This document shows positions 1 through 7,732 of a stretch of DNA of 64,000 bases, one piece after another. Source of the DNA: SCGC-AG-212-J23 sp036406675 (GTDB lineage Bacteria; Pseudomonadota; Gammaproteobacteria; Burkholderiales; SG8-39); the NCBI GenBank assembly GCA_036406675.1, contig DASXAO010000172.1:44883-108882 (forward strand), given 5' to 3'. The notes beneath the pieces were generated by a model. That model was not told the DNA's origin and did not search any database. It saw nothing but the letters and a program-made list of their open reading frames with translations. Position 1 is the stretch's first letter; every line of letters starts with the position of its first letter. The position numbers were made by a program, and so were the translations under genes.

Positions 1-73
1 GCTGCCCGAGCAGGCGTTCTACATGGTGGGCACCATCGAAGAAGCGCAGGAAAAAGCGAAGACGCTCCAGTAG
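1..73 (+). CDS. atpD: ATP synthase F1 subunit beta, C-terminal fragment
   Basis: This is the last 23 codons of the catalytic beta subunit of F1Fo ATP synthase; the rest lies before the window. The visible tail reads LPEQAFYMVGTIEEAQEKAK followed by TLQ and a TAG stop at 71-73. The LPEQAFYMVG stretch is the well known C-terminal signature of AtpD. Only two bases separate it from atpC, so the two are the end of one atp operon. Confidence 0.93.
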   Translation, partial: LPEQAFYMVGTIEEAQEKAKTLQ

Positions 74-75
74 AG

Positions 76-498
76 ATGGCAAACGCGACCATCCACGTCG
101 ACGTGGTGAGCGCCGAGGAATCGATCTTCTCCGGCGAGGCGGAGTTCGTCGTGCTGCCGGGCGAGGCGGGCGAGCTCGGCATCTACCCGCGCCATACTCC
201 GCTCATCACGCGCATCAAGCCGGGCGCGGTGCGCATCGTTCCCGCGGGCGGCGGCGAGGAGCAGCTCATTTTCGTCAACGGCGGCATCATCGAGGTCCAG
301 CCCAAGGTGATCACGGTGCTCGCCGATACTGCGATCCGCGGCCACGACCTCGACGAAGCCAAGGCGGCCGAGGCCTTGCGGGCGGCGGAAGAAGCCCGCC
401 GTACCGCCAGGACCAACGAGGAGCAGGCGATCGCCGAGGCCTCGATCTCGAACATGGCGGCGCAGCTGGCGGCGATCCGCAAGCTGCGCAAGCGCTAG
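76..498 (+). CDS. atpC: ATP synthase F1 subunit epsilon
   Basis: 140-residue epsilon subunit, part of the central rotor stalk and an inhibitor of ATP hydrolysis. Residues 1-85 form the expected N-terminal beta sandwich, with the family signature PGEAGELGIYPRHTPLI at 28-44. Residues 88-137 are an Ala/Glu/Arg-rich helical hairpin as in full-length proteobacterial epsilon. The ATG follows the atpD stop by two bases, so it is translated from the atp polycistronic mRNA. It is the last atp gene; a perfect inverted repeat lies 11 bases after its stop. Length is normal and nothing is missing. Confidence 0.97.
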   Translation: MANATIHVDVVSAEESIFSGEAEFVVLPGEAGELGIYPRHTPLITRIKPGAVRIVPAGGGEEQLIFVNGGIIEVQPKVITVLADTAIRGHDLDEAKAAEALRAAEEARRTARTNEEQAIAEASISNMAAQLAAIRKLRKR

Positions 499-509
499 CT
501 GCGGCGGGT

Positions 510-529
510 CATTGGACCTTGGTCCAATG
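510..529 (+). terminator. Inverted repeat after atpC, probable operon end
   Basis: Perfect 20-base inverted repeat CATTGGACC-TT-GGTCCAATG beginning 11 bases after the atpC stop. It would fold into an 8-9 bp hairpin. No U-tract follows (the next bases are GC-rich), so it is not a classical intrinsic terminator; it may be a 3' end stabiliser, a Rho-assisted end, or a protein site. The half-site TCCAAT recurs at about 551-556 before the next gene. Confidence 0.5.
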
Positions 530-573
530 GCGGCGGCGGAGGATTTGCTCCAATGTGAGCCGTCGAGACCGAC

Positions 574-819
574 ATGAACCTTTGGATCGGCAACATCGCG
601 CCGGAAGTCACCGACGAGGAGCTCATCGAGTTCGTCGTCAAGTACGGTTGCCCGCGCCCGGCGCGCATCGAGCGCGTGCCCGGCGACGGCACCCGGCCGG
701 CCGCGGTGCTCGCGTTCGGGACGGAGGCAAGCAACATGGTCTCCAAGGCGCAGCTGCGCCTGAACGGCATGTATTGGAAGGGCAGGCAACTGCTCGTGCA
801 GACGGTCGTTCAGCATTGA
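574..819 (+). CDS. Small RNA-recognition-motif (RRM) protein
   Basis: 81-residue protein that fits one RRM fold. Residues 2-9 (NLWIGNIA) match the RNP2 strand, followed by a TDEELIEFV helix as in bacterial RRM proteins. The RNP1 region is less typical: AAVLAFGTEASNMV lacks the usual aromatic KGFAFV core, so RNA contacts may differ. A second helix and the final strand (YWKGRQLLVQTV) complete the fold. It starts 75 bases after atpC without a strong ribosome site. Bacterial RRM proteins are generally taken to be single-stranded RNA binders; the target here is unknown. The fold assignment is fairly secure, the function is not. Confidence 0.72.
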   Translation: MNLWIGNIAPEVTDEELIEFVVKYGCPRPARIERVPGDGTRPAAVLAFGTEASNMVSKAQLRLNGMYWKGRQLLVQTVVQH

Positions 820-1027
820 GCGCGTTCTCTCAAGAAACGTGCGCAAGGGCGTGGGAGGAACAGGAAAATCGCGAGTCGGACGCAGGCGCGAAGTCGCTCC
901 AGCTCTACAGATGTAGTCGGCCGTCGACTTGCGCGGCTGGGATAGTCCGGCGAGACTAATCGCACACGCAATGCCGCACGGCGGTGTTTGGAAGAATGAG
1001 GCGGGTCAGCGTAGGAGCGGAAACCGC

Positions 1028-1207
1028 ATGAAACACATCCTCGATTCCTCGTTCCGGTACAAGCCGAGCTTCGACACCGACGTGCGCAGGACCTTCGAGC
1101 GCGTGCGCAAGCAGCAGGCGCAGGCGCGCGAACAGTCGAAGGCGGGCCCGGAAGTTCGCGTCAAGGTGCTCCAGCTCGAGCAGGTAAAGAAAGCAAGCTC
1201 CTCCTAG
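1028..1207 (+). CDS. Small basic protein of unknown function
   Basis: 59 residues, rich in Lys, Arg and Gln, starting MKHILDSSFRYKPSFDTDVR. The ATG at 1028 is chosen because a GGAG ribosome site lies at about 1013-1016 and the sequence becomes protein-like there; an upstream in-frame ATG at 929 would add an atypical extension. Residues 20-40 (TFERVRKQQAQAREQSKA) are predicted helix. I do not recognise the family. The roughly 200 bases before it hold no other gene that I can support. It could be a small nucleic-acid-associated or ribosome-associated protein, but nothing shows this directly. Confidence 0.6.
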   Translation: MKHILDSSFRYKPSFDTDVRRTFERVRKQQAQAREQSKAGPEVRVKVLQLEQVKKASSS

Positions 1208-1232
1208 CGAGCGGCAGTTCGGCGGTCGAGGC

Positions 1233-1256
1233 GGCGGCGCGCTATAGTGCGCCGCC
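1233..1256 (+). promoter_or_regulatory. Hairpin with embedded -10 hexamer abutting the glpD start
   Basis: Inverted repeat GGCGGCGCGC-TATA-GTGCGCCGCC (10 bp with one G-U) that ends exactly one base before the glpD ATG. It contains TATAGT at 1243-1248, a 5/6 match to the sigma-70 -10 box, placed so that transcription would begin at or next to the ATG. No Shine-Dalgarno is present. A leaderless start is the simplest reading; as RNA the repeat would matter only if transcription begins further upstream. No convincing -35 was seen. Confidence 0.5.
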
Positions 1257-2717
1257 ATGGCCGCGGCGAACTGCGATCTCCTCGTCATCGGCGGCGGCAT
1301 CAACGGCGCGGGCATCGCCCGCGACGCGGCGGGCCGCGGCCTCTCGGTGGTGCTGGTCGAGAAGAGCGACCTCGGCGCGGCAACCTCTTCGGCTTCTTCC
1401 AAGCTGATCCACGGCGGGCTGCGCTACCTCGAGCTCTACGAGTTCCGCCTGGTGGCCGAGGCGCTGGCCGAGCGCGAGATCCTGCTCGGCATCGCGGCGC
1501 ATCTCACCTCGCCGATGCGCTTCGTGATGCCGCACGTGCCCGAGCTGCGGCCGCGGTGGATGATCCGCGTGGGCCTGTTCCTGTACGACCACCTCGCCCG
1601 GCGCTCGCTGCTGCCAGGCTCGCAGGCGGTGCGGCTCGACACTCCGCCCTACAGCGACGGGCTGCGGCCGCAGCTGCGGCACGGATTCCTGTACTCGGAT
1701 TGCGCCGTGGACGACTCGCGTCTCGTAGTGGCCAATGCGCTCGATGCCCGGGCGCGGGGCGCGCGCCTGCTGGTGCGCACGGAACTGCTGCGGGCGCGCC
1801 GCGGCACCGACCGCTGGCAGGCGGAGCTCTCGAACGGCGAGGCCCTCCACGCGCGCGCGCTCGTCAATGCCGCCGGACCGTGGGTCAAGCAGATCCTGAA
1901 CGAACGGCTCGAGCAGCCGAGCGCGGACGAGGTGCGGCTGGTTCAGGGCAGCCACATCGTCGTGCCCCGCCGCTACCGCGGCGAGCACGCCTTCATCCTG
2001 CAAAACGACGATCGGCGCGTGGTGTTCATGATTCCGTTCGAGGAGCGCTTCACCCTGATCGGCACCACGGACGTGCCGGTTCAGGGCGACCCGGGGGCCG
2101 TCTGCGCCAGCGAGGAAGAGGTGGCCTACCTCTGCCGTGCGGCCAGCCGCTACCTCGCGCAGGCCTTGCAGCCTTCCGACGTGGTGTGGCGCTATGCGGG
2201 AGTCCGTCCGCTGCACGACGACGGGTCGCGCGATCCGTCGGCGGTCACGCGCGACTACACCCTGCGCCTGGACGAAGTCGGCGGCCAAACCCCCGTTCTT
2301 TCGGTCTTCGGCGGCAAGATCACCACCTATCGACGTCTCGCCGAGCACGTCATGGAAAGGCTGCGCCCCTACTTCCCCCAGCTGAAGGGCGCCTGGACCG
2401 AGCGCGCCCCGCTTCCGGGCAGCGACTTCACGAGCCGCGAAGAGGCGCGCAGGGAGATCTTCAGCCGCTACCGGGCGCTTCCGGTGCCGGTGGTCGAAGG
2501 CGCGTTCAAGCGCCACGGCGCGCTCGCTTCCGAAGTATTGGGCGACGGGATCACGGGCGAGCACTACGGCGCGGGCCTCACTGAGCGGGAGCTGCGCTAT
2601 TTCGTCGAGCGCGAATGGGCCGGCAGCGCCGACGACGTGCTGTGGCGCCGAAGCAAGGCCGGCCTGCACCTCGACGCGCGGCAGCAGGCGCGCGTCGCCG
2701 AGGCGCTGGGACGATGA
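1257..2717 (+). CDS. glpD: Glycerol-3-phosphate dehydrogenase (aerobic, FAD)
   Basis: 486-residue membrane-associated flavoenzyme that oxidises sn-glycerol-3-phosphate to dihydroxyacetone phosphate and passes electrons to ubiquinone. The N-terminal dinucleotide fold is clear at residues 9-24 (VIGGGINGAGIARDA), and SSKLIHGGLRYLE at 47-59 is the GlpD/DAO substrate-side signature. The C-terminal 100 residues match the extra domain of GlpD. Length is close to E. coli GlpD (501). The ATG at 1257 has no ribosome site and sits at the 3' edge of a strong hairpin. The stop overlaps the next ATG by four bases (ATGA), so it heads a unit with a HAD phosphatase and a TauE exporter. Confidence 0.95.
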   Translation: MAAANCDLLVIGGGINGAGIARDAAGRGLSVVLVEKSDLGAATSSASSKLIHGGLRYLELYEFRLVAEALAEREILLGIAAHLTSPMRFVMPHVPELRPRWMIRVGLFLYDHLARRSLLPGSQAVRLDTPPYSDGLRPQLRHGFLYSDCAVDDSRLVVANALDARARGARLLVRTELLRARRGTDRWQAELSNGEALHARALVNAAGPWVKQILNERLEQPSADEVRLVQGSHIVVPRRYRGEHAFILQNDDRRVVFMIPFEERFTLIGTTDVPVQGDPGAVCASEEEVAYLCRAASRYLAQALQPSDVVWRYAGVRPLHDDGSRDPSAVTRDYTLRLDEVGGQTPVLSVFGGKITTYRRLAEHVMERLRPYFPQLKGAWTERAPLPGSDFTSREEARREIFSRYRALPVPVVEGAFKRHGALASEVLGDGITGEHYGAGLTERELRYFVEREWAGSADDVLWRRSKAGLHLDARQQARVAEALGR

Positions 2718-3484
2718 AGCCGCTGGCGTTGCTGGACGCGCACGCGGTGCGGTTCGTCCTCCTCGACATCGACGACACCCTCACTACCCGCGGCAAGCTT
2801 GGCGCACAGGCCTACGGCGCGCTCGAGGCGCTGCAGCGCGCCGGCAAGAAGGTGATTCCCGTGACCGGGCGCCCGGCGGGGTGGTGCGACCACATCGCGC
2901 GGATGTGGCCGGTCGATGCCGTGGTCGGCGAGAACGGCGCGTTCTATTTCTGGTTCGCCGAGGGCAAGCTGGCAAAGCGCTTCCTCGACGACGAGCCCAC
3001 GCGCGCCCGGCAGCGCGGCGAGCTGCAGGAGCTGGCGAAATCGATTCTCCGGGAGGTCCCCGGCGCCGCGCTCGCCTCGGACCAGCCGTACCGCGAAACC
3101 GACCTCGCCATCGACTATTGCGAGGATGTGGCGCCGCTTTCGACCGAGGCGGTGGCGCGCATCGTCGCGCTCATGCGCGGCGCCGGCCTGAGCGCCAAAG
3201 TGAGCTCGATCCACGTCAACGGGTGGTTCGGGCGCTACGACAAGCTCGCCACGGTCCAGCGGCTGTTCGCCGAGCGCTTCGGCGTCGACCTGCGGGCCGA
3301 GAACCGCCGCGTGGTCTACGCAGGGGATTCGCCGAACGACGCGCCGATGTTCGGCTTTTTCGACAACTCGGTCGGTGTCGCGAACGTGCGCCGTTTTCCG
3401 GATCTGGCGCCGAAGTACGTGACCGAGGCCGAGGCCGGAGCGGGGTTCGCCGAGCTCGCCGCGCACCTGCTGCGGGTGCCCTAG
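2714..3484 (+). CDS. HAD-IIB family phosphatase
   Basis: 256-residue haloacid dehalogenase-type phosphatase. Motif I is LLDIDDTLT with nucleophile Asp18 and acid/base Asp20; motif II is PVTGRP (Thr51); motif IV is GDSPNDAPMF with Asp205 and Asp209 as metal ligands. The cap lies between motifs II and III, as in subfamily IIB (Cof, sucrose-phosphate and mannosyl-phosphoglycerate phosphatases). The ATG overlaps the glpD stop. Longer upstream starts exist in the frame but would cover glpD and add a low-complexity Arg/Ala tail. Substrate is unknown; the operon suggests a phosphorylated polyol or sugar, which is inference only. Confidence 0.85.
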   Translation: MKPLALLDAHAVRFVLLDIDDTLTTRGKLGAQAYGALEALQRAGKKVIPVTGRPAGWCDHIARMWPVDAVVGENGAFYFWFAEGKLAKRFLDDEPTRARQRGELQELAKSILREVPGAALASDQPYRETDLAIDYCEDVAPLSTEAVARIVALMRGAGLSAKVSSIHVNGWFGRYDKLATVQRLFAERFGVDLRAENRRVVYAGDSPNDAPMFGFFDNSVGVANVRRFPDLAPKYVTEAEAGAGFAELAAHLLRVP

Positions 3485-4278
3485 TGCAGTGGTGGCTCGC
3501 CTACCTCGCCATCGGCCTGGCCGTGGGCTTCTTCGCCGGGCTGCTGGGCATCGGCGGCGGCGCCGTGATGGTGCCTCTCCTGGTGCTGGTATTCGGCGCC
3601 CAAGCGCTGCCTTCCGATCAGGTCGTGCATCTGGCTTTGGGAACGTCGATGGCATCGATCGCGTTCACTTCGATCTCCAGCATGCGGGCGCATCATGCGC
3701 ACGGCGCAGTGGACTGGGCCATCGCGCGAGCGATGGCGCCCGGGATCCTCGCGGGTTCGTTTTGTGCGGCGCTGTTGGCGGGAATAATCCCGAGGCGACC
3801 GCTTGCCTTGATGTTCACGGCTGTCGTGTTCTATGCGGCCACGCAGGTCCTGCTCGACCTGCGACCCAAGCGTTCTCGCGAACTTCCGGGCGGACTCGGG
3901 CTCTTCACGGCAGGCGCAACCATCGGCGGGATAGCAAGCCTGGTCGCGGCGGGGGGCGCCTTCCTGTGTATTCCGTTCCTCGCCTGGTGCCGGGTGCCGC
4001 TGCGGCGGGCAATCGGCACGGCGGCGGCGATCGGCCTTCCGATCGCGCTGGCCGGGACGCTGGGGTACGTGGTTCAGGGTTTGCGCGCGGAGGGCCTACC
4101 CTCGCTGACCCTGGGGTACGTGTACCTGCCGGCGCTCGTTCTCGTGGTCGCTACCAGCATGGCTGCGGCGCCGCTGGGTGCGCGCATCGCGCATCGCCTG
4201 CCGGTGAGGCAGCTCAGGATCATTTTCGCGCTTCTGCTCTACGTCCTTGCCTTACGCATGCTTGTCAGCGTCTGGTAG
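3484..4278 (+). CDS. TauE/SafE-family sulfite or anion exporter
   Basis: 264-residue inner-membrane protein with about eight hydrophobic segments. The N-terminal GLLGIGGGAVMVPLL (about residues 19-33) and the repeated half-motif VAAGGAFLCIPFL (about 156-168) are the duplicated TauE signature. Starts at GTG 3484, which overlaps the preceding TAG by one base, so it is translationally coupled to the HAD phosphatase. TauE/SafE proteins move sulfite, sulfoacetate or other organosulfur anions outwards; the neighbours do not identify the substrate. Longer in-frame starts exist upstream but lie inside the HAD gene in another frame. Confidence 0.85.
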   Translation: MQWWLAYLAIGLAVGFFAGLLGIGGGAVMVPLLVLVFGAQALPSDQVVHLALGTSMASIAFTSISSMRAHHAHGAVDWAIARAMAPGILAGSFCAALLAGIIPRRPLALMFTAVVFYAATQVLLDLRPKRSRELPGGLGLFTAGATIGGIASLVAAGGAFLCIPFLAWCRVPLRRAIGTAAAIGLPIALAGTLGYVVQGLRAEGLPSLTLGYVYLPALVLVVATSMAAAPLGARIAHRLPVRQLRIIFALLLYVLALRMLVSVW

Positions 4279-4395
4279 GGCCCGGAGCCCCGGCATTGCG
4301 GCGGCAGTCGCCGAGCGGCGACATGGCCTGATCGTCGCGGCGCATGAAATACGTCATGTGGAGAAACGAGCGTGGCGCCTATAGTAGGACGCACG

Positions 4396-4872
4396 ATGAA
4401 AAAGCGCGCCTGGGTCCTGCTCCTCGCAACGTTGCTCAGTCCTTGGGCGTGGGCGCAGTACAGCGGCGAGGCGTCCCAGGCCGCGGTGCGCACCGACTTC
4501 GTCGCGCTCGACCGCAACCGCGACGGCTATATCAGCAAGGTCGAGGCGCTGGCGAATCCCGAGGTCCAAAAGCGTTTCGCGGCGTTCGACACCGACAAGG
4601 ACGGGCGGCTTTCCGAAGCGGAATACGCCGCGGCCATGGAGGACAACGACAAGCGCATCGTCCAGGACTCGGTCATCACCGCCCGGGTCAAGGCCGCCCT
4701 GCTGGCGGAGCGCGGCATCCCGTCGCTCTCGATCTCGGTCGAGACTTACGAGGGCGGGGTGCAGCTCAAAGGGTTCGTCAACGCGGCCGAGATCGTCTCC
4801 CGGGCCGGCCGGATCACCGCCGGCGTTGCCGGCGTTCGAACGGTGCACAACAACATCAGCGTCAAGCAGTAG
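4396..4872 (+). CDS. Secreted EF-hand plus BON domain protein
   Basis: 158 residues. A Sec signal peptide covers 1-20 (hydrophobic core, cleavage after AWA). Two canonical EF-hand loops follow: DRNRDGYISKVE at 39-50 and DTDKDGRLSEAE at 65-76, both with all oxygen ligands. Residues 88-158 are a BON domain (DSVITARVKAALL ... GVRTVHNNISV), a fold of periplasmic and outer-membrane-associated proteins such as OsmY that is thought to bind lipid. The start is the ATG at 4396 with AGGA eight bases upstream; the in-frame ATG at 4372 would spoil the signal peptide. Likely a calcium-responsive periplasmic stress protein. It stands alone between two units. Confidence 0.85.
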   Translation: MKKRAWVLLLATLLSPWAWAQYSGEASQAAVRTDFVALDRNRDGYISKVEALANPEVQKRFAAFDTDKDGRLSEAEYAAAMEDNDKRIVQDSVITARVKAALLAERGIPSLSISVETYEGGVQLKGFVNAAEIVSRAGRITAGVAGVRTVHNNISVKQ

Positions 4873-4908
4873 GCGTTAAACTCAGCCGTTTCAGCTGCAG
4901 AGGCTCCC

Positions 4909-6132
4909 ATGCCTGGCCCGCTTTCGCACGTCCGCGTCCTCGACCTTTCCCGCGTGCTCGCCGGACCGTGGGCGGGGCAGAACCTGGCGGACCTCGGCGC
5001 CGAAGTGATCAAGATCGAGCGCCCGGGCGCGGGCGACGACTCGCGCGCCTTCGGCCCGCCCTGGGTCAAGGACCGCAGCGGAAAGGACACGCGCGACTCG
5101 GCCTATTTCACCTCGGCGAACCGGGGCAAGAAATCGGTCACCGTCAATATCGCCGCGGCCGAAGGCCAGGCGTTGGTGCGCGAGCTGGCACGCCGCTCCG
5201 ACGTCCTGCTCGAAAACTACAAGTACGGCGACCTCGCGCGCTATGGCCTTGGCTACGACGACCTGCGCGAGCTCAACCCCGGCCTCATCTACTGCTCGGT
5301 GACCGGATTCGGCCAGACCGGGCCGTACCGCCAGCGGCCCGGCTACGACTTCATGATCCAGGGCATGGGCGGCATGATGAGCGTCACGGGCGAGCCCGAC
5401 GACGCGCCGGGCGGCGGGCCGCAGCGCGCCGGCGTGCCGATCGCCGACATCATCACCGGCATGTACGCCTCCATCGCGATCTGCGCCGCGCTTGCCCATC
5501 GCGCCGAGACCGGCGCCGGCCAGCACCTCGACCTCGCGCTGCTCGACTCCCAGATCGCGCTGCTCGCCTACCAGAACACCAACTACTTCGCGACCGAACA
5601 GCCGCCGAAGCGGATCGGCAACCTGCACCCGAACATCGTGCCCTACCAGCCGTTCAGGACCCGCGACGGCGCGGTGATCCTCGCCTGCGGCAACGACAAC
5701 CTGTTCCGCAAGTTCTGCGAGGCGTCGGGGCAGGCGGCGCTCGGCGCCGACCCGCGTTTCGCCACCAACGGCAAGCGCGTGGAGAACCGGGCGGAGCTCA
5801 CACGTCTGCTCGGCGAGTTATTCCGCCAGCGCCCGACCGCGGACTGGGTCGATCTGCTGGAAAAGGCCGGCGTCCCGAACGGCCCGATCAACGATCTGGC
5901 GCAGGTCTATGCGGAGCCGCAGGTCAAGGCGCGCGGCATCCGGGTCGACCTCGACCATCCGGTGGCGGGCAAGCTGCCGACTGTCGCGAGCCCGATGCGG
6001 TTTTCGGCCACCCCGGTGGACTACCGGGGCGCGCCTCCGGTGCTCGGCCAGCACACCGACGAGGTTCTGCGCGGATTGCTCGGCAAGAGCGAAGCCGAGG
6101 TCGCAAGGCTGCGCGCCGAGCGGGTAATATGA
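4909..6132 (+). CDS. CaiB/BaiF (class III) CoA-transferase
   Basis: 407 residues. The N-terminus VRVLDLSRVLAGPWAGQNLADLGAEVIKIE is the family signature (split here: VRVLDLSRVLAGPW, then LADLGAEVIKIE). The expected catalytic aspartate is Asp213 in LALLDSQ. The C-terminus includes LGQHTDEVL, also typical. Class III enzymes move CoA between carboxylic acids via an aspartyl-CoA thioester. A GAGG ribosome site precedes the ATG. Twenty-one bases downstream begins a TRAP transporter receptor, so the pair probably imports a carboxylic acid and activates it. The acid is not identifiable from sequence alone. Confidence 0.92.
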   Translation: MPGPLSHVRVLDLSRVLAGPWAGQNLADLGAEVIKIERPGAGDDSRAFGPPWVKDRSGKDTRDSAYFTSANRGKKSVTVNIAAAEGQALVRELARRSDVLLENYKYGDLARYGLGYDDLRELNPGLIYCSVTGFGQTGPYRQRPGYDFMIQGMGGMMSVTGEPDDAPGGGPQRAGVPIADIITGMYASIAICAALAHRAETGAGQHLDLALLDSQIALLAYQNTNYFATEQPPKRIGNLHPNIVPYQPFRTRDGAVILACGNDNLFRKFCEASGQAALGADPRFATNGKRVENRAELTRLLGELFRQRPTADWVDLLEKAGVPNGPINDLAQVYAEPQVKARGIRVDLDHPVAGKLPTVASPMRFSATPVDYRGAPPVLGQHTDEVLRGLLGKSEAEVARLRAERVI

Positions 6133-6153
6133 ATCTCTTTGGAGGAGGAAAGC

Positions 6154-7149
6154 ATGAGAAGGCTTGAGCAGGCTATCGTTCTGGTGCTCGGCGCCGCATT
6201 CGGCGCGGGCGCTTTCGCCGCCCCGATCACGCTGCGCGCTTCGCACCAGTTCCCCGGCGGCCGGGGGGACGTGCGCGACGAGATGGTCCAGATCGTCGCG
6301 CGCGAGGCCAAGGCGGCCAACGTCGATCTCGACGTGCAGGTGTATCCCGGCGCGTCGCTGTTCAAGCCGAACGAGCAGTGGAACGCGCTCGTCAACGGCC
6401 AGCTCGACATCTCGTCCTTCCCGCTCGACTACGCGAGCGGCAAGCAGCGCGCGTTCGGCGCCACGCTGATGCCCGGCCTGGTGCGCAGCCACGACCGCGC
6501 GCAGCGCATGAACGACTCGCCGTTCATGAAGGACATCAAGGCCCAGATCGACAAGGCCGGCGTCGTGGTGCTCGCCGACGCGTGGCTCGCGGGGGCGATC
6601 GCCTCCAAGAAGGCCTGCATCCGCAAGCCCGAGGACATCAAGGGCTTGAAGGTGCGCTCGGCCGGGCCGACGTTCGCATCGATGTGGCAGGCAGCGGGCG
6701 CCTCGATCGTCTCGGTGCCGTCGAACGAGGTCTACAACGCGCTGCAGACCGGCGTTGCCGACGCCACCGACACGAGCTCCGGCAGCTTCGTGTCCTTCCG
6801 CATTTACGAGCAGGTGAAATGCCTCACCGCGCCCGGCGACAACGCGCTCTGGTTCATGTACGAGCCGGTCCTGATGTCGAAGAAGAGCTTCAGCCGGCTG
6901 AACAAGAAGCAGCAGGACGTCTTGATGCAGGCGGGCAAGAAGTCGCATGATTTCTTCGCGCAGAAGGCGAAGGGCCTGGACGACGAGATGGTCAAGGTGT
7001 TCAAGGACCACAACGTCGAGGTGGTCACCCTCACCTCGGCCGAGTACGACCAGTGGCTGAAGGTGGCCGAGAAGAGCTCGTACGCCGAGTTCGCGAAGGA
7101 CGTGCCGAACGGCAAGAAGCTGATCGAAGAGGCGCTCTCGGTCAAATAG
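6154..7149 (+). CDS. dctP: TRAP transporter periplasmic receptor (DctP family)
   Basis: 331-residue extracytoplasmic solute receptor. The signal peptide spans about 1-23 and ends at FAA. Typical DctP features include LRASHQFPGG at the mature N-terminus, the lid region GLKVRSAGP and the substrate-arginine zone that follows. The ATG at 6154 is chosen because GGAGGAGG lies six bases upstream; a TTG at 6139 would read through that ribosome site. It belongs to the unit CoA-transferase, receptor, small permease, large permease. A hairpin terminator separates it from dctQ, which would keep receptor mRNA in excess of permease mRNA. Confidence 0.93.
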   Translation: MRRLEQAIVLVLGAAFGAGAFAAPITLRASHQFPGGRGDVRDEMVQIVAREAKAANVDLDVQVYPGASLFKPNEQWNALVNGQLDISSFPLDYASGKQRAFGATLMPGLVRSHDRAQRMNDSPFMKDIKAQIDKAGVVVLADAWLAGAIASKKACIRKPEDIKGLKVRSAGPTFASMWQAAGASIVSVPSNEVYNALQTGVADATDTSSGSFVSFRIYEQVKCLTAPGDNALWFMYEPVLMSKKSFSRLNKKQQDVLMQAGKKSHDFFAQKAKGLDDEMVKVFKDHNVEVVTLTSAEYDQWLKVAEKSSYAEFAKDVPNGKKLIEEALSVK

Positions 7150-7161
7150 AACCGGGCGCGC

Positions 7162-7187
7162 AAAGGGCGGTGCGAGCCGCCCTTTTT
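7162..7187 (+). terminator. Intrinsic terminator/attenuator between dctP and dctQ
   Basis: Stem AAAGGGCGG (7162-7170), loop TGCGAG, stem CCGCCCTTT (7177-7185), then two more T residues: a classic intrinsic terminator with a five-T tract. It lies 12 bases after the receptor stop and 25 before dctQ. Partial read-through would give more receptor than permease, as is common in binding-protein operons. Confidence 0.8.
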
Positions 7188-7210
7188 CATTTCTCGAGGG
7201 GAGGCAGGCG

Positions 7211-7732
7211 ATGCAGGGCTACGTGCGCGCCATGCGCGCGATCTCGCAGCTGTGCGGCTTCATCGCCGCCGGCCTGATCGCGGCCGGCGTGATCGTCGTG
7301 TGCGAGATGGTGATCCTGCGCTACGTCTTCGGCGAGAGCACGATCTGGCAGACCGACTTCACGACCTACTGCCTGATCGGTGCGACGTTCGTCGGCAGCC
7401 CATACGTGCTGATGACGCGCGGCCACGTCAACGTCGACATCCTGCCGCACTACATGGGCCCGAAGGCGCGCTGGCGGCTCGCGTACGCCTCGAGCTTCGT
7501 CACGATCGCGTTCGCCGTCGTGCTCGCCGTACTGACCTTCAACTTCTGGATGGAGGCGTGGGAGCAGCGCTGGGTGTCCGACACCATGTGGCGGGCGCGG
7601 CTATGGATCCCCTACTCGTCGATGCCGATCGGGCTCACGCTGCTCACGCTCCAGGCCGTGGCCGAGCTGATCCAGCTCATGACGGGCGAGGCCAAGCCTT
7701 TCGGCATGCCTGACGCGGAGCACATGGAATGA
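7211..7732 (+). CDS. dctQ: TRAP transporter small permease (DctQ family)
   Basis: 173 residues with four predicted membrane helices (about 10-32, 52-72, 88-110 and 130-150), the DctQ architecture. FGESTIWQTDFTTY and GPKARWRLAY are the family-type loops. GAGGGGAGG lies a few bases before the ATG. The stop overlaps the dctM ATG by four bases (ATGA). DctQ pairs with DctM in the inner membrane; the Na+-coupled complex is fed by the periplasmic receptor encoded upstream. Confidence 0.9.
   Translation: MQGYVRAMRAISQLCGFIAAGLIAAGVIVVCEMVILRYVFGESTIWQTDFTTYCLIGATFVGSPYVLMTRGHVNVDILPHYMGPKARWRLAYASSFVTIAFAVVLAVLTFNFWMEAWEQRWVSDTMWRARLWIPYSSMPIGLTLLTLQAVAELIQLMTGEAKPFGMPDAEHME

Noticed and set aside
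819..1028. Promoter for the 59-residue gene (TTGCGC at 929-934 with ACTAAT at 955-960)
   Set aside because: The 20-base spacer and weak -10 make it indistinguishable from chance; nothing else is seen in this 208-base gap beyond a small CTACA/TGTAG repeat at 905-916.
4380..4385. TATAGT ten bases before the EF-hand/BON start as another leaderless promoter
   Set aside because: An AGGA ribosome site lies between it and the ATG, so a leaderless start is less compelling, and the -35 position (TGTGGA) is poor.
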